A stretch of 32,349 bases of DNA from Bacteroidales bacterium (GTDB taxonomy: Bacteria; Bacteroidota; Bacteroidia; Bacteroidales; UBA3663): NCBI GenBank assembly GCA_017618715.1, contig JAFZTS010000078.1, positions 1 to 32,349 on the forward strand. The letters are read 5' to 3'. The notes under the pieces are model-generated. The model ran no database searches. It was not told the origin of the DNA and was given only the letters and a program-made list of their open reading frames with translations. This document shows positions 1 to 8,705 of this stretch, piece after piece (within the stretch, counting starts at the first letter, position 1; each line of letters opens with the position of its first letter). A program made the position numbers and the translations under genes.

Positions 1-761
1 TCAATATATCCAAAACCATAGCCTATGTCATCACCCAGGCCACAGATGTAAGCGAATTCCTGAAGAACCGGAGACATCGCGAGTCTGAACTTGAGCATAT
101 ATCCCACCACTTTCTGCCGATGAGGAGTATCGGTAAAGATACTTACTGCCTTACGACGGGGAGCTGCAAGCAAAGTGAACTGAAAAGACCTGTCTCCATC
201 GTACGAACGATGATAGAAAGATTCCCAGCGTTCAATCAGTTCTTCGACCATAAACTGCGAATAATACTGATTATCGGGAGACAGATAATCGAGGGTATTG
301 TTCGGACGAAGGGCTTTGACTACCACAGGCGAGATGGATTGATACTCCATCACATCCGTGAAATGAACTGGAGAAATGTCGTCAATGGCAGAAATTCTGA
401 ATGCAACAGCCGATTTGCAATCACCGATGGAGAACTGCTTGTCAAGCAATTGTTGATTGAGGAAATTGCGCGTTTCGACTTCTGGCAAGAACGATATCCA
501 AAATTGGATATAGGGCACATTTACATAAAGTCGATCCGTCTCGACAAACACTTTAGGCACATAAAGGTTACTCAATGAATAAACCTTCTGACGAATGTTG
601 TCAATGGGTTTGAGTCCATTGTCCGACAACCATTTCTCGTAAGCTGTCTTGTTGGACGTAATAAGCCGATGAAACGCCGCAGCAAGCTCAAACTGATAGC
701 TAATTGGAAGTACATTACCACTAACCTGTGGTAAAACTTCGAGTGTTATTTTTAGTCTCAA
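1..761 (-). CDS. cas6: CRISPR endoribonuclease Cas6, 3' end cut by window edge
   Basis: Cas6 cuts CRISPR precursor RNA within its repeats. I translated this frame from the minus strand; it stays open for 253 codons to the window edge. The N-terminus (RLKITLEVLP, then LPISYQFELAAAFHRLI) fits the first ferredoxin-like fold of Cas6. The C-terminus has the family signature: GYMLKFRLAMSP, then the glycine-rich loop GLGDDIGYGFGYI, and the next partial codon is Glu or Asp, as expected after GFG in this family. It should end within a few codons beyond the edge. I see no ATG; the likely start is TTG at 761, since an in-frame stop lies 12 codons... or fewer upstream (TAA at 776-774). It begins 21 bases after rsmE on the same strand. 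Whether the rest of a CRISPR-Cas system lies to the left cannot be seen. Family assignment is confident; the exact start is not. Confidence 0.85.
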   Translation of the reverse strand, partial: MRLKITLEVLPQVSGNVLPISYQFELAAAFHRLITSNKTAYEKWLSDNGLKPIDNIRQKVYSLSNLYVPKVFVETDRLYVNVPYIQFWISFLPEVETRNFLNQQLLDKQFSIGDCKSAVAFRISAIDDISPVHFTDVMEYQSISPVVVKALRPNNTLDYLSPDNQYYSQFMVEELIERWESFYHRSYDGDRSFQFTLLAAPRRKAVSIFTDTPHRQKVVGYMLKFRLAMSPVLQEFAYICGLGDDIGYGFGYI

Positions 762-782
762 AATACAAAAGATTTAGGAAAG

Positions 783-1490
783 TTAGTAATAAATTGAATT
801 TATAAGGTGGACTGTGTGAACCGAAGCCAAAGCAGCTGTTTCAGTACGCAGTCTTTGTTCTCCCAGTGAAACGGGAATATAACCATTTTGAATGGCAATG
901 GAAACCTCATCAGGACTGAAATCGCCTTCCGGTCCGATAAGGATTCTGACATCGCTTCCCTTGTTGACCGTACGTGCCAACAAAAGTCGCTCTTGTTCTT
1001 CAATACAATGGGCAATGAACTTCTGGCCATTGAAAGGTTCTGAAACGAAACGCTTGAAATCAGTCATCTCGTCAATTTGCGGAAGCGTAGCCTTCAGACT
1101 CTGTTTCATTGCCGAAATGGCAATCTTGCGTAATCGTTCGGTCTTCAATTCCTTGCGTTCAGAAAAACGGCATCTTAGCGGAGTAAAACGATCAAGACCT
1201 AATTCAACCGACTTTTCAAGACACCATTCCATTCGATCAAGATTCTTGGTGGGGCCAATAGCCACCTCTACCTTGTAGGGCCAATGCTGGTCTGCTCGAA
1301 CAGATAAAACCTCAACAGCGCAATGTTTAGGATGGGCGGATGTGATTCGGCAATGATACCACGAGCCCTTGCCATCGACAACATCTATTTCATCACCTTC
1401 CGCATGTCGAAGAACACGCACGACATGTCCCGACTCTTCTTCGGGAAGTTCGGAACATGTCAGTATATCAGGTGCAAAGAAGATAATCAT
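783..1490 (-). CDS. rsmE: 16S rRNA (uracil1498-N3)-methyltransferase
   Basis: RsmE methylates N3 of U1498 in 16S rRNA using S-adenosylmethionine. The 235 residues match the family length. The N-terminal part is the PUA-like RNA-binding domain (HVVRVLRHAEGDEIDVVDGKG). The C-terminal SPOUT methyltransferase domain has its marks in order: IGPTKNLDRMEWCLEKSVELG, then the trefoil-knot SAM site LIGPEGDFSPDEV, and SLGEQRLRTETAAL near the end. It lies 45 bases downstream of the MFS transporter gene and 21 bases upstream of cas6, all on the minus strand, so read-through into cas6 is possible. No promoter of its own was evident. Confidence 0.95.
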   Translation of the reverse strand: MIIFFAPDILTCSELPEEESGHVVRVLRHAEGDEIDVVDGKGSWYHCRITSAHPKHCAVEVLSVRADQHWPYKVEVAIGPTKNLDRMEWCLEKSVELGLDRFTPLRCRFSERKELKTERLRKIAISAMKQSLKATLPQIDEMTDFKRFVSEPFNGQKFIAHCIEEQERLLLARTVNKGSDVRILIGPEGDFSPDEVSIAIQNGYIPVSLGEQRLRTETAALASVHTVHLINSIYY

Positions 1491-1535
1491 TTAAGTGAAT
1501 AACAATCGTTATAGGATTTAGAAACGATTGATAAA

Positions 1536-2861
1536 CTAACGTGGCTCGGGTTGGTGCTTATACTTGAAGAGCACAGCAAACAATACTGCGACAGTCAAAG
1601 CAAAGCCCGCGAAAACGAACCAGCAGGTCGGCCAATCGCCTAAAAGATAATCACCTTGCCATGTGCAAAAATGATTGACTACTTCACCAGCTGCCAATGT
1701 TCCAACAGTTGCTCCGATACCGTTGGTCATCATCATGAACAGACCCTGCGCTGATGCCTTGATCGAAGGTTCGCATTCCTGGTCAACAAAAATGCCACCC
1801 GAGACATTGAAGAAATCAAACGCAACGCCATAGACGACGCACGACAGTATGAAGAGAAGGACACCAGGCATAGCAGGATTGCCAAGTCCAAAGAAGCCGA
1901 AACGGAATACCCACGCAAACATCGACATCAGCATGACAACCTTGATGCCGAAACGCTTGAGGAAGAATGGTATCATCAAGATGCAGAGGGCTTCGCTAAT
2001 CTGGGAAATGGAGGTGAGCAGCGTTGCATTGTTAGCTGCAAACGAGGAAGCGATAACAGGATCGGCACTTCCCTTGAAACTCGTGATGAAGGGACCGGCA
2101 TAGCCATTGGTCACCTGCAAGCTCATACCCAACAATGCGGAGAAGATGAAGAACAACGCCATCTTCTTTGTCTTGAACAGTTTGAAGGCATTCAAACCCA
2201 AAGCCTCCATAAGAGATGTTCTTTCCTTCTTGCCACCAATCTTGCATTCCGGCAATGACAAAGTATATACGAACAGCACCAAGCTCAGGATTCCCGAAAC
2301 AAAGAACTGCATATACGTATATTGGAACTTGTGTGCATTGTCAGCGAATGTGAACGTGAATGAACCATCTTCCCACACTGCACAGTTCACAAACCACATG
2401 GTCATGATAAAACCGATGGTTCCCAACACGCGAATGGGCGGGAAATCCTTGACGGTATCCATCCCGTTGTCTTTCAAGATGGTGAATGCAGTGGTGTTGG
2501 CCAATGCGATGGTTGGCATGAAGAAAGCGACACTCAAGGTATATAAAGCGATGAACAAGCCCTTGTTGGAAAGCTCGTTGCCGAATCCTGCCTGTACGCC
2601 CATCCACCAGCAACCGAGCATAAAGGCACCGGCAAACAGATGGCAGATACCAAGGAGTCGCTGCGGCTGGATATACTTGTCAGCCACAATACCCATCAGT
2701 GTGGGCATAAATATGGAAACAATACCCTGGATAGCGTAGAACCAGGCGATATTCTCGCCCAATCCTGCCTTGCCAAGATAATTGCCCATGCAAGTCAGAT
2801 AGGCGCCCCAGACAGCGAACTCCAAGAAGTTCATCACTGCCAAACGCAATTTCGTGTTCAT
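1536..2861 (-). CDS. MFS nucleoside permease-like transporter (NHS family)
   Basis: Inner-membrane transporter, probably a nucleoside:proton symporter of the NupG/XapB type in the major facilitator superfamily. The 441-residue protein is hydrophobic throughout, with about 12 predicted membrane segments. Its N-terminus (LRLAVMNFLEFAVWGAYLT) is typical of the NupG-like group, and VADKYIQPQRLLG sits in the loop between helices 2 and 3 where MFS proteins carry a conserved motif. A longer reading starts at GTG 2873 (MSYRMNTK); I chose the ATG at 2861 because homologues begin close to this point. The gene follows the DUF4301 gene after a short hairpin. Substrate is inferred from family resemblance only. 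Confidence 0.85.
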   Translation of the reverse strand: MNTKLRLAVMNFLEFAVWGAYLTCMGNYLGKAGLGENIAWFYAIQGIVSIFMPTLMGIVADKYIQPQRLLGICHLFAGAFMLGCWWMGVQAGFGNELSNKGLFIALYTLSVAFFMPTIALANTTAFTILKDNGMDTVKDFPPIRVLGTIGFIMTMWFVNCAVWEDGSFTFTFADNAHKFQYTYMQFFVSGILSLVLFVYTLSLPECKIGGKKERTSLMEALGLNAFKLFKTKKMALFFIFSALLGMSLQVTNGYAGPFITSFKGSADPVIASSFAANNATLLTSISQISEALCILMIPFFLKRFGIKVVMLMSMFAWVFRFGFFGLGNPAMPGVLLFILSCVVYGVAFDFFNVSGGIFVDQECEPSIKASAQGLFMMMTNGIGATVGTLAAGEVVNHFCTWQGDYLLGDWPTCWFVFAGFALTVAVLFAVLFKYKHQPEPR

Positions 2862-2881
2862 TCGATACGACACTTAAAGTA

Positions 2882-2903
2882 GGGCGTCGGGATGACGACG
2901 CCC
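2882..2903 (-). terminator. Intercistronic hairpin after the DUF4301 gene
   Basis: An 8-bp perfect inverted repeat (GGGCGTCG / CGACGCCC) with a 6-base loop lies between the DUF4301 stop and the transporter start. Read on the minus strand it is followed by CTACTTTAAG, which is only weakly U-rich, so it may be a leaky terminator or an mRNA-stabilising hairpin. Confidence 0.5.
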
Positions 2904-2912
2904 ATTGTCTGA

Positions 2913-4436
2913 TTAATACTGATGCATTGGACGAAGCAGATCGTTGACGGTCTTCACAGGATTGAAGGTCAACAAATCGACGTCAACGAATACGGTGTTC
3001 CAGTTGGACATAGCACCATTCCAAAGTCCAGGCAACTCAAGAGCCTTGAGTTCCTTGCCATTCTTCGACTTGTAGGAGATGAAGCCGGTCTGAGGATCCA
3101 CGAACTTGAGAAGATCAAACGGTTTGCCGTTCTTGTCCTTAACTGCACAAACGAGATCCACCGGATTGAAGTGGGTGCCTTCCTTGAACATGGTTACATA
3201 GTCGGCATTGTTCTTGTCAATCTGGCTGGACTCGAGAATCTGGAGCTGATAGGTTCCGTCAGGCGACTGTGCAATGAATGGACCACCACCTGGCTCACCC
3301 ACATTCTTCACCATACCGCAGACACGCAATGGACGGTTGAGCTTGCTCTTGATATACAGGGCAAGTTCGGTGTCGTCAAGCTGCTTGGTATCCGGATTCT
3401 TGATGAACAGATTCTTCTGGAGGAAATATAGCATGTCGATGAGGTTCTCATGCTGATACTTGCCACCTTCCAGCTGCTGGAGGTACGAGAAAATCTTCTG
3501 CTGCAGGCTTACCAGCACACCACCGAGAATCTGCTTGTAGGCGATGGTCGGGCTCTTCTTCTTCTCGGGAACGACGTTGTCGATATTCTTGATGAAGATG
3601 ACGTCAGCGTCCTGCTCGTTGAGGTTCTCGATGAGTGCGCCATGTCCACCGGGACGGAACAGGAGATTGCCCTTCTCGTCGCGGAATGGCGTATTGTCCA
3701 TGTTGGCAGCAAGCGTGTCGGTGCTGGCTTTCTGTACAGAGAACGAAATCTTGTATTTAACGCCATAGCGCTGCTCGTAAGCAGCTTGCTTCTCCTTCAC
3801 GAGCTCTTCGAACAGAGGCAGATGATCGGGGCTCACTGTGAAATGTAGCTTCACCTGGCCTTTTCCGTTGGCTGCATAAAGTGCACCTTCCTCAAGATGC
3901 TCCTCGAAGGCCTTGCGAACGCCCTGTGAAGAACGGTGGAAGGTAAGCAGACCCTTGGGCAGCTGTCCGTAGTTAAGGCCCTTGGCAAGGAGGAGATTGG
4001 CAACGACAGGCTTGTACTGGCCGTCAGCAACGAGTTCCTCGATACCCTTTCCTTCGTTCTTGACACAGGCGGCATCAAGTTCAGGATAGAATGCGAACTG
4101 CTTGATACCGGCAAAGAACTTCTTCTCGAAATCTGTAGTTGGCACATCGTAGTCTGCTTCAAGGAACTCGAAGAGATTCTTGAACATGCGGCTGGCTGCG
4201 CCAGAAGCTGGAACAAACTTCAAGATCTGGTTGTCAGCCTGCAGATATTTCTGCCAGAGGTCCTGATAATACTTGGCAGCATCGTCATCGATAACAAGGA
4301 TGCCATATTCCGGAGAGGCAGCTCCCTTAAGCTTCAGATAAGGGAAACCAGTTTCAAATGACTTGAGCTGGCCCTCTGCCTTCTCTAAACTAATGCCACG
4401 TTTGGCTAGAACTTCAAGGTCTTCTTGTGTAAACAT
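2913..4436 (-). CDS. DUF4301 family protein
   Basis: A 507-residue cytosolic protein of the DUF4301 family, common in Bacteroidetes and without a settled function. Near residue 77 it has VPASGAASRMFK, which resembles the glycine-rich nucleotide-binding loop of sugar-phosphate nucleotidyltransferases, and in the middle RPGGHGALIENLN, similar to the uridylyltransferase GGxG region. A nucleotidyltransferase-like fold is therefore a reasonable inference but not shown. It starts at ATG 4436 and is first in a minus-strand run with the MFS transporter, rsmE and cas6. A TAnnTTTG box lies about 45 bases upstream of the start. Confidence 0.85.
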   Translation of the reverse strand: MFTQEDLEVLAKRGISLEKAEGQLKSFETGFPYLKLKGAASPEYGILVIDDDAAKYYQDLWQKYLQADNQILKFVPASGAASRMFKNLFEFLEADYDVPTTDFEKKFFAGIKQFAFYPELDAACVKNEGKGIEELVADGQYKPVVANLLLAKGLNYGQLPKGLLTFHRSSQGVRKAFEEHLEEGALYAANGKGQVKLHFTVSPDHLPLFEELVKEKQAAYEQRYGVKYKISFSVQKASTDTLAANMDNTPFRDEKGNLLFRPGGHGALIENLNEQDADVIFIKNIDNVVPEKKKSPTIAYKQILGGVLVSLQQKIFSYLQQLEGGKYQHENLIDMLYFLQKNLFIKNPDTKQLDDTELALYIKSKLNRPLRVCGMVKNVGEPGGGPFIAQSPDGTYQLQILESSQIDKNNADYVTMFKEGTHFNPVDLVCAVKDKNGKPFDLLKFVDPQTGFISYKSKNGKELKALELPGLWNGAMSNWNTVFVDVDLLTFNPVKTVNDLLRPMHQY

Positions 4437-4480
4437 ACGTATTATGGGGGTTATATTTGTAGATTGCTACTTTTCGCGGG

Positions 4481-4488
4481 CAAATTTA
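4481..4488 (-). promoter_or_regulatory. Bacteroidetes -7 box for the DUF4301 gene
   Basis: Minus-strand TAAATTTG fits the TAnnTTTG -7 consensus and lies about 45 bases upstream of the DUF4301 start codon. A good -33 box at the usual spacing was not clear, so this is tentative. Confidence 0.4.
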
Positions 4489-4601
4489 ATAACTTTTTCG
4501 ATATGTTGTACTATTTTCGGCAAAATTTTGTGCATTTTTAGTCAAAATTGGGTAGAAAACACGATAAATAGCAAAAAAAAGAACGATTTTGAGCAATAAT
4601 A

Positions 4602-4632
4602 GTTTCGTTTATCAATAAATTTATTAACTTTG
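4602..4632 (+). promoter_or_regulatory. Bacteroidetes-type promoter for relA
   Basis: TAACTTTG at 4625-4632 fits the TAnnTTTG -7 consensus, with GTTTCG about 19 bases upstream as a loose -33 box. The TTG inside this box opens the relA frame in an over-long reading, which is why the downstream ATG is preferred as the start. Confidence 0.7.
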
Positions 4633-4674
4633 CACCGCAAGAGAATCTACAAAATAAATGCAAGACAAAGATAC

Positions 4675-6906
4675 ATGAAGATACCCAAGATCGAACAGTT
4701 TACCTCCGAAGAGATGACGCTCTTTCTGACCGACTACCGCAAATTATACGCCGTGGTCGGCGTTAAATTGTCGATCAACGATTGGCGGCTTATCAAATTA
4801 TATATATTAAAAGGTATAGAGGCTGGTTTCTACGGACGAGATGTCCATGGTATCCAGCAGCTCGTGCATACCCTTGAGACCTGTCGCGTCTTGCTCGAAC
4901 AAGTGGGACTAGGCCGTCGTTCCATTTTGATGGCTTTGCTCTACCCTCTTGCCGAGGGCATGGTGATCAGTCGGGAAGAAATGGATCGCAACTTCGGTGC
5001 CGAAGTGGTCAGCCTTGTCTCCAACATGGCCAAGGTACAGCATCTCTATGCCGATCACGACAGCCTGGAGGACGAGAACTTCAGCAAGCTCATGCTCTCG
5101 TTCGCACAAGATATTCGTGTCATCATCTGCATGATTTGCGACCGATACACCTTGATGAAGGCGCTTAATCATACGACTGACGTCGAGTATCGTCACAAGG
5201 TTACGCAAGAATGCCGCCTGCTCTACACCCCCATCGCCCATCGCCTCGGTCTTTATGTCATCAAGGGCGAACTGGAGGATATGGCTGTCAAGTATGATTT
5301 CCGCGAGGTCTATGACGACATCGCGCACCAACTGCAGCAAACGAAGCGTTCGCGTGAGGAGTATATCCAGCAGTTCATCACCCCATTGGAAGCTCGGCTT
5401 CGCGAAGTCCTTCCCGTCCCATTTCACATAAAGGGACGTACCAAGAGCATCTCATCGATCTGGTCGAAGATGAAGCGCCAACAGAACCGCCTCGACCAAA
5501 TCTATGACCTGTTCGCCATACGCATCATCATCGATGCGGAAGGGCCGAACGAGAAGGCACTCTGCTGGCAAGCATACAGCGTCGTCACAGACATGTACCA
5601 GCCCAATCCGAAAAGACTGCGCGACTGGCTCTCCATCCCCAAGTCCAACGGCTACGAGTCGTTGCATATCACCGTATATGGTCCTGGCAACAGATGGGTG
5701 GAGGTACAGATTCGAACAAAACGTATGGATGAGATCGCCGAACGTGGATTGGCGGCACACTGGAAATACAAAGGCATTAAAAGCGAAGGCAATTCGGCCG
5801 ATCAGCTCATCGCAGCCATTCGTGAAGTGCTCGAAAGCGGAGCACCGAAGGGCGAACTGATGAAGGACTTCTCCATGGGACTGTACGACGAGGAGGTCTT
5901 TGTCTTCACACCCAAGGGCGAAGTGCATAAGTTCCCCAAGGGTGCTACTGTACTTGACTTCGCCTTCAGCATCCACTCCAAACTGGGTATGCAATGTGTC
6001 GGTGCTCGCGTAGGTGGAAAGAATGTCAAGATCAATCACCAGCTGACCAGCGGTGAGACCGTGGAGATTCTCACATCCTCACAGCAGACACCGAAACTCG
6101 ACTGGTTGAACATCGTCAAGACATCGAAGGCACGTAGCCGTATCAAGGCAGGCATCAAGGAGATAGAGAACCGAGAGGCACAAACCGGCAAGGAAATGTT
6201 GCAACGTCGATTCAAGAATCGCAAGATTGAAATTGACGAAGCGGAAATCTCACGTGTAATCATCAAATTGGGTTACAAGACCCAGACGGCATTCTATCAT
6301 GACCTTTCCGTGGGCGAGATATCCGTCGATGAAGTATTGAAGGAATACGAGTCGATGCAGTCGCCGCAAATACAAGGCGAACCCGCGCCCCACTCGGCGG
6401 CAGATTTCATTGCAACACCCGAAACCGCCGTCGAAACCGACAAGAAACAGTCGGGTAACGACGTGCTTGTCATCGACCGTGACCTGAAGGGCATCGACTA
6501 CAAGCTGGCTAAATGCTGCCATCCCATCTACGGTGACGAAATCGTTGGTTTTGTATCCATCGCCCGTGGCATCACCATCCATCGTGCCGACTGCTCCAAC
6601 ATCAAGAGCCTCGAGAAGCAATACCCCTATCGCATTCAAAGGGCACGTTGGAGCGGAAAAAGCGCCGGACAATACTTCATTACGTTGCGCGTGGTCGGCA
6701 ATGATGATATCGGCATCGTAACCAATATCTCCTCGGTCATCAACAAGGAGCCCAACACCCTCCTCCGCTCCATCTCGATCGATACCGAAGGCGGATTATT
6801 CCAGGGACATCTCACCGTGAGTGTTTCCGACCTTTCTTCCCTCAATACGCTGATTCGAAAGATTCAATCAGTGAAAGGGGTAAAGAACGTATCGAGAACG
6901 AACTGA
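4675..6906 (+). CDS. relA: RelA/SpoT-family (p)ppGpp synthetase with degraded hydrolase site
   Basis: Makes the stringent-response alarmone (p)ppGpp. Domain order over 743 residues: HD domain region (about 1-185), synthetase domain (about 230-360, with DLFAIRIIID, RLRDWLSIPKSNGYESLH and EVQIRT), TGS domain (VFVFTPKGEVHKFPKGATVLDFAF), a CC-containing zinc-finger-like region (KCCHPIYGDEIVGF) and a C-terminal ACT domain. The hydrolase site is broken: the usual HDxxED reads YPLAEG at residues 90-95, and the usual DRLHN reads DRYTL. The synthetase is intact and carries the basic RLRD form usually seen in bifunctional Rel enzymes. It is therefore probably synthesis-only, with a separate SpoT/Rel elsewhere. 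The ATG at 4675 is chosen because the upstream TTG at 4630 lies in the promoter. Confidence 0.93.
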   Translation: MKIPKIEQFTSEEMTLFLTDYRKLYAVVGVKLSINDWRLIKLYILKGIEAGFYGRDVHGIQQLVHTLETCRVLLEQVGLGRRSILMALLYPLAEGMVISREEMDRNFGAEVVSLVSNMAKVQHLYADHDSLEDENFSKLMLSFAQDIRVIICMICDRYTLMKALNHTTDVEYRHKVTQECRLLYTPIAHRLGLYVIKGELEDMAVKYDFREVYDDIAHQLQQTKRSREEYIQQFITPLEARLREVLPVPFHIKGRTKSISSIWSKMKRQQNRLDQIYDLFAIRIIIDAEGPNEKALCWQAYSVVTDMYQPNPKRLRDWLSIPKSNGYESLHITVYGPGNRWVEVQIRTKRMDEIAERGLAAHWKYKGIKSEGNSADQLIAAIREVLESGAPKGELMKDFSMGLYDEEVFVFTPKGEVHKFPKGATVLDFAFSIHSKLGMQCVGARVGGKNVKINHQLTSGETVEILTSSQQTPKLDWLNIVKTSKARSRIKAGIKEIENREAQTGKEMLQRRFKNRKIEIDEAEISRVIIKLGYKTQTAFYHDLSVGEISVDEVLKEYESMQSPQIQGEPAPHSAADFIATPETAVETDKKQSGNDVLVIDRDLKGIDYKLAKCCHPIYGDEIVGFVSIARGITIHRADCSNIKSLEKQYPYRIQRARWSGKSAGQYFITLRVVGNDDIGIVTNISSVINKEPNTLLRSISIDTEGGLFQGHLTVSVSDLSSLNTLIRKIQSVKGVKNVSRTN

Positions 6907-6956
6907 AGACATTTATTATGACAATCAAGAATAAATATAACAAAATCCTTTGCATT

Positions 6957-7769
6957 ATGAAATTCAACATTCTCTATCCAGTCCTCGCACTTGTAATGGT
7001 GTCATGCACAGGTTCACGTGGTCCTTCGGCCAAGGAGCGTCGTGCCGAACAATTGGAAAAATACCGGACGCAACTCCAGACCGAGCGTCAGACGCTGAAG
7101 GTCACCGATTCTATCATGATTGCGCTGATACCCGAAATCAATACAGCAAAAGCCAAAGGCTTCGAGTATGAGAAGACGAAATACGACGACTTGGGACGTT
7201 TTCGTCCGGAAGGGATGGATCCGAGCAAGAACCTGTTTAAAACCTATCTTCGCTGTGCCGTCGATGATTATGGTCGCACACAACTCATTGCCACCTATTG
7301 CGGAGCCAAGTCATTCGTCGTCCACCAGCTTCGATTAAAGGCAAGCGATGGCACAGAAATAACCACCAAGGTCGTCGAGCCTAACGATGGCACCAACTAC
7401 AGTTACGACATCAGCGGAACTCATTACCAGGCAGTCACCTTCATTTACGCCGGTAAGATTACCGAAGGAATGACGAACGATAGCACAATGCTTGCCAACG
7501 CCGACACCGACAATGGTGCCTTGGGGTTCATCGCCCAGCATGTCGATGACAACAAACTGACGGCTTGTTTCATATCCACCACAGGAAAGGAACTGCCTAT
7601 TGTCATTGGTCCAAAGACGCGCGAACGCATGGCTGCAACCTATGAGCTCGGCGTTCTTCTGCGCGATTTCACGCGTCTCCAGCAGGAAAACAAGACCGCA
7701 GGGCTGAAGATCCAATACCTTGAGCAGATGATTTTGCGCAAGGAGATTGAGGAAGAAGCAGAGAAATAA
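6957..7769 (+). CDS. Putative lipoprotein of unknown function
   Basis: I do not recognise the family. From ATG 6957 the protein has 270 residues and begins with a lipoprotein signal peptide (MKFNILYPVLALVMVSC), with Cys17 as the likely lipidated residue. An alternative ATG at 6918, in frame and only 11 bases after relA, would lengthen the basic n-region; the DNA between the two starts is AT-rich and looks like a leader. After the signal comes a charged helical stretch (KERRAEQLEKYRTQLQTERQ), a middle region rich in beta-type residues, and a second charged helix at the end (LQYLEQ-like, then LRKEIEEEAEK). It probably sits on the inner face of the outer membrane or in the periplasm. The close spacing suggests cotranscription with relA, but no functional link is evident. 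Confidence 0.8.
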   Translation: MKFNILYPVLALVMVSCTGSRGPSAKERRAEQLEKYRTQLQTERQTLKVTDSIMIALIPEINTAKAKGFEYEKTKYDDLGRFRPEGMDPSKNLFKTYLRCAVDDYGRTQLIATYCGAKSFVVHQLRLKASDGTEITTKVVEPNDGTNYSYDISGTHYQAVTFIYAGKITEGMTNDSTMLANADTDNGALGFIAQHVDDNKLTACFISTTGKELPIVIGPKTRERMAATYELGVLLRDFTRLQQENKTAGLKIQYLEQMILRKEIEEEAEK

Positions 7770-7771
7770 TC

Positions 7772-7790
7772 AATTAACAATTAACAATTG
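7772..7790. repeat. AT-rich heptamer repeat (CAATTAA type)
   Basis: CAATTAACAATTAACAATTG follows the lipoprotein gene. It is the reverse complement of a longer tract of TTAATTG units between nqrC and nqrD. Role unknown. Confidence 0.6.
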
Positions 7791-7865
7791 TGGCAAAAAA
7801 CAATTGGTGATTGACAGACAAATACAATAATTCACAATAATATTAACCTCTAAAACTAAAACACA

Positions 7866-8702
7866 ATGGAAAAATTGTTCTCTAACTATGGAATGGTATC
7901 CGCAATGTTGACCGCCCTATTCTGGAAAATCATTGCAGCGATCGTTGTTTACATCATCGGCAAGTGGGTTATCAACAAGGTTTGTAAGATCAGCACGAAG
8001 ATGATGGACAAGAAGGGCATTGAGAATTCCCTGCAAGGCTTCCTGGAGAGCATCATCAAGGTGGTTCTCTGGCTCTGCCTGATCATCGCCATCATCAACA
8101 TCCTTGGTGTTGATACCGCTGCCTTCGTCGGTCTCTTTGCCGGTGCAGGCGTAGCCATCGGTATGGCCATGTCGGGAACACTTGGCAATTTTGCCGGTGG
8201 TGTGATGATTCTCCTCTTCAAGCCATTCAAGGTAGGCGACTATATCGCTGCTCAAGGATATGAAGGTGTAGTGAAAGACATTCAGATCTTCAACACCGTA
8301 CTTGTAACCACCGACAACAAGACCATCATCATTCCCAATGGCGGACTTTCAACCGGCTCGATGGTCAACTACTCGAAGCAGCCTTATCGCCGTGCCGATG
8401 TCAACTTCGATTTCTGCTACGGCGCCGACTACGAGAAGGTACGCGAAGCCATCGAAAAGATACAGAACGCTTGTCCGCTCATTCTGAAAGAGCCTATCGA
8501 GGGAGAACCCGTTGCAGGTCCATGGCAAGGTCTGGCCAATATGGGAGAAAGCGGATGTACCATCGCTACGCGTTCCTGGTGCAAGAGTGCCGACTATTGG
8601 GCTGTCGTAGGATATATGAACCATGAAGTATATCAGCAGCTCCGCGAATCCGGCTTCATGTTCCCGTTCAACAAACTCGATGTCAAAATCATTAAGGATT
8701 AA
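7866..8702 (+). CDS. mscS: MscS-family small-conductance mechanosensitive channel
   Basis: Inner-membrane channel that opens under membrane tension to release solutes during hypo-osmotic shock. The 278 residues match the short MscS class. Three N-terminal membrane segments are visible; the pore-lining third helix is the glycine/alanine-rich stretch FVGLFAGAGVAIGMAMSGTL. It is followed by the conserved FAGGVMILLFKPFKVGDYI and the beta domain (IFNTVLVTTDNKTIIIPN). The start ATG at 7866 is preceded by an A-rich leader. The gene ends three bases before the M18 aminopeptidase, so the two are very likely cotranscribed. Confidence 0.95.
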   Translation: MEKLFSNYGMVSAMLTALFWKIIAAIVVYIIGKWVINKVCKISTKMMDKKGIENSLQGFLESIIKVVLWLCLIIAIINILGVDTAAFVGLFAGAGVAIGMAMSGTLGNFAGGVMILLFKPFKVGDYIAAQGYEGVVKDIQIFNTVLVTTDNKTIIIPNGGLSTGSMVNYSKQPYRRADVNFDFCYGADYEKVREAIEKIQNACPLILKEPIEGEPVAGPWQGLANMGESGCTIATRSWCKSADYWAVVGYMNHEVYQQLRESGFMFPFNKLDVKIIKD

Positions 8703-8705
8703 TCC

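Noticed and set aside
120..578. 152-codon plus-strand frame
   Set aside because: It lies inside the cas6 frame on the other strand, and its protein has no family features, whereas the minus-strand frame has the Cas6 signature.
4630..4674. TTG-initiated extension of relA
   Set aside because: The TTG is part of the TAnnTTTG promoter box, so it lies upstream of or at the transcript start.
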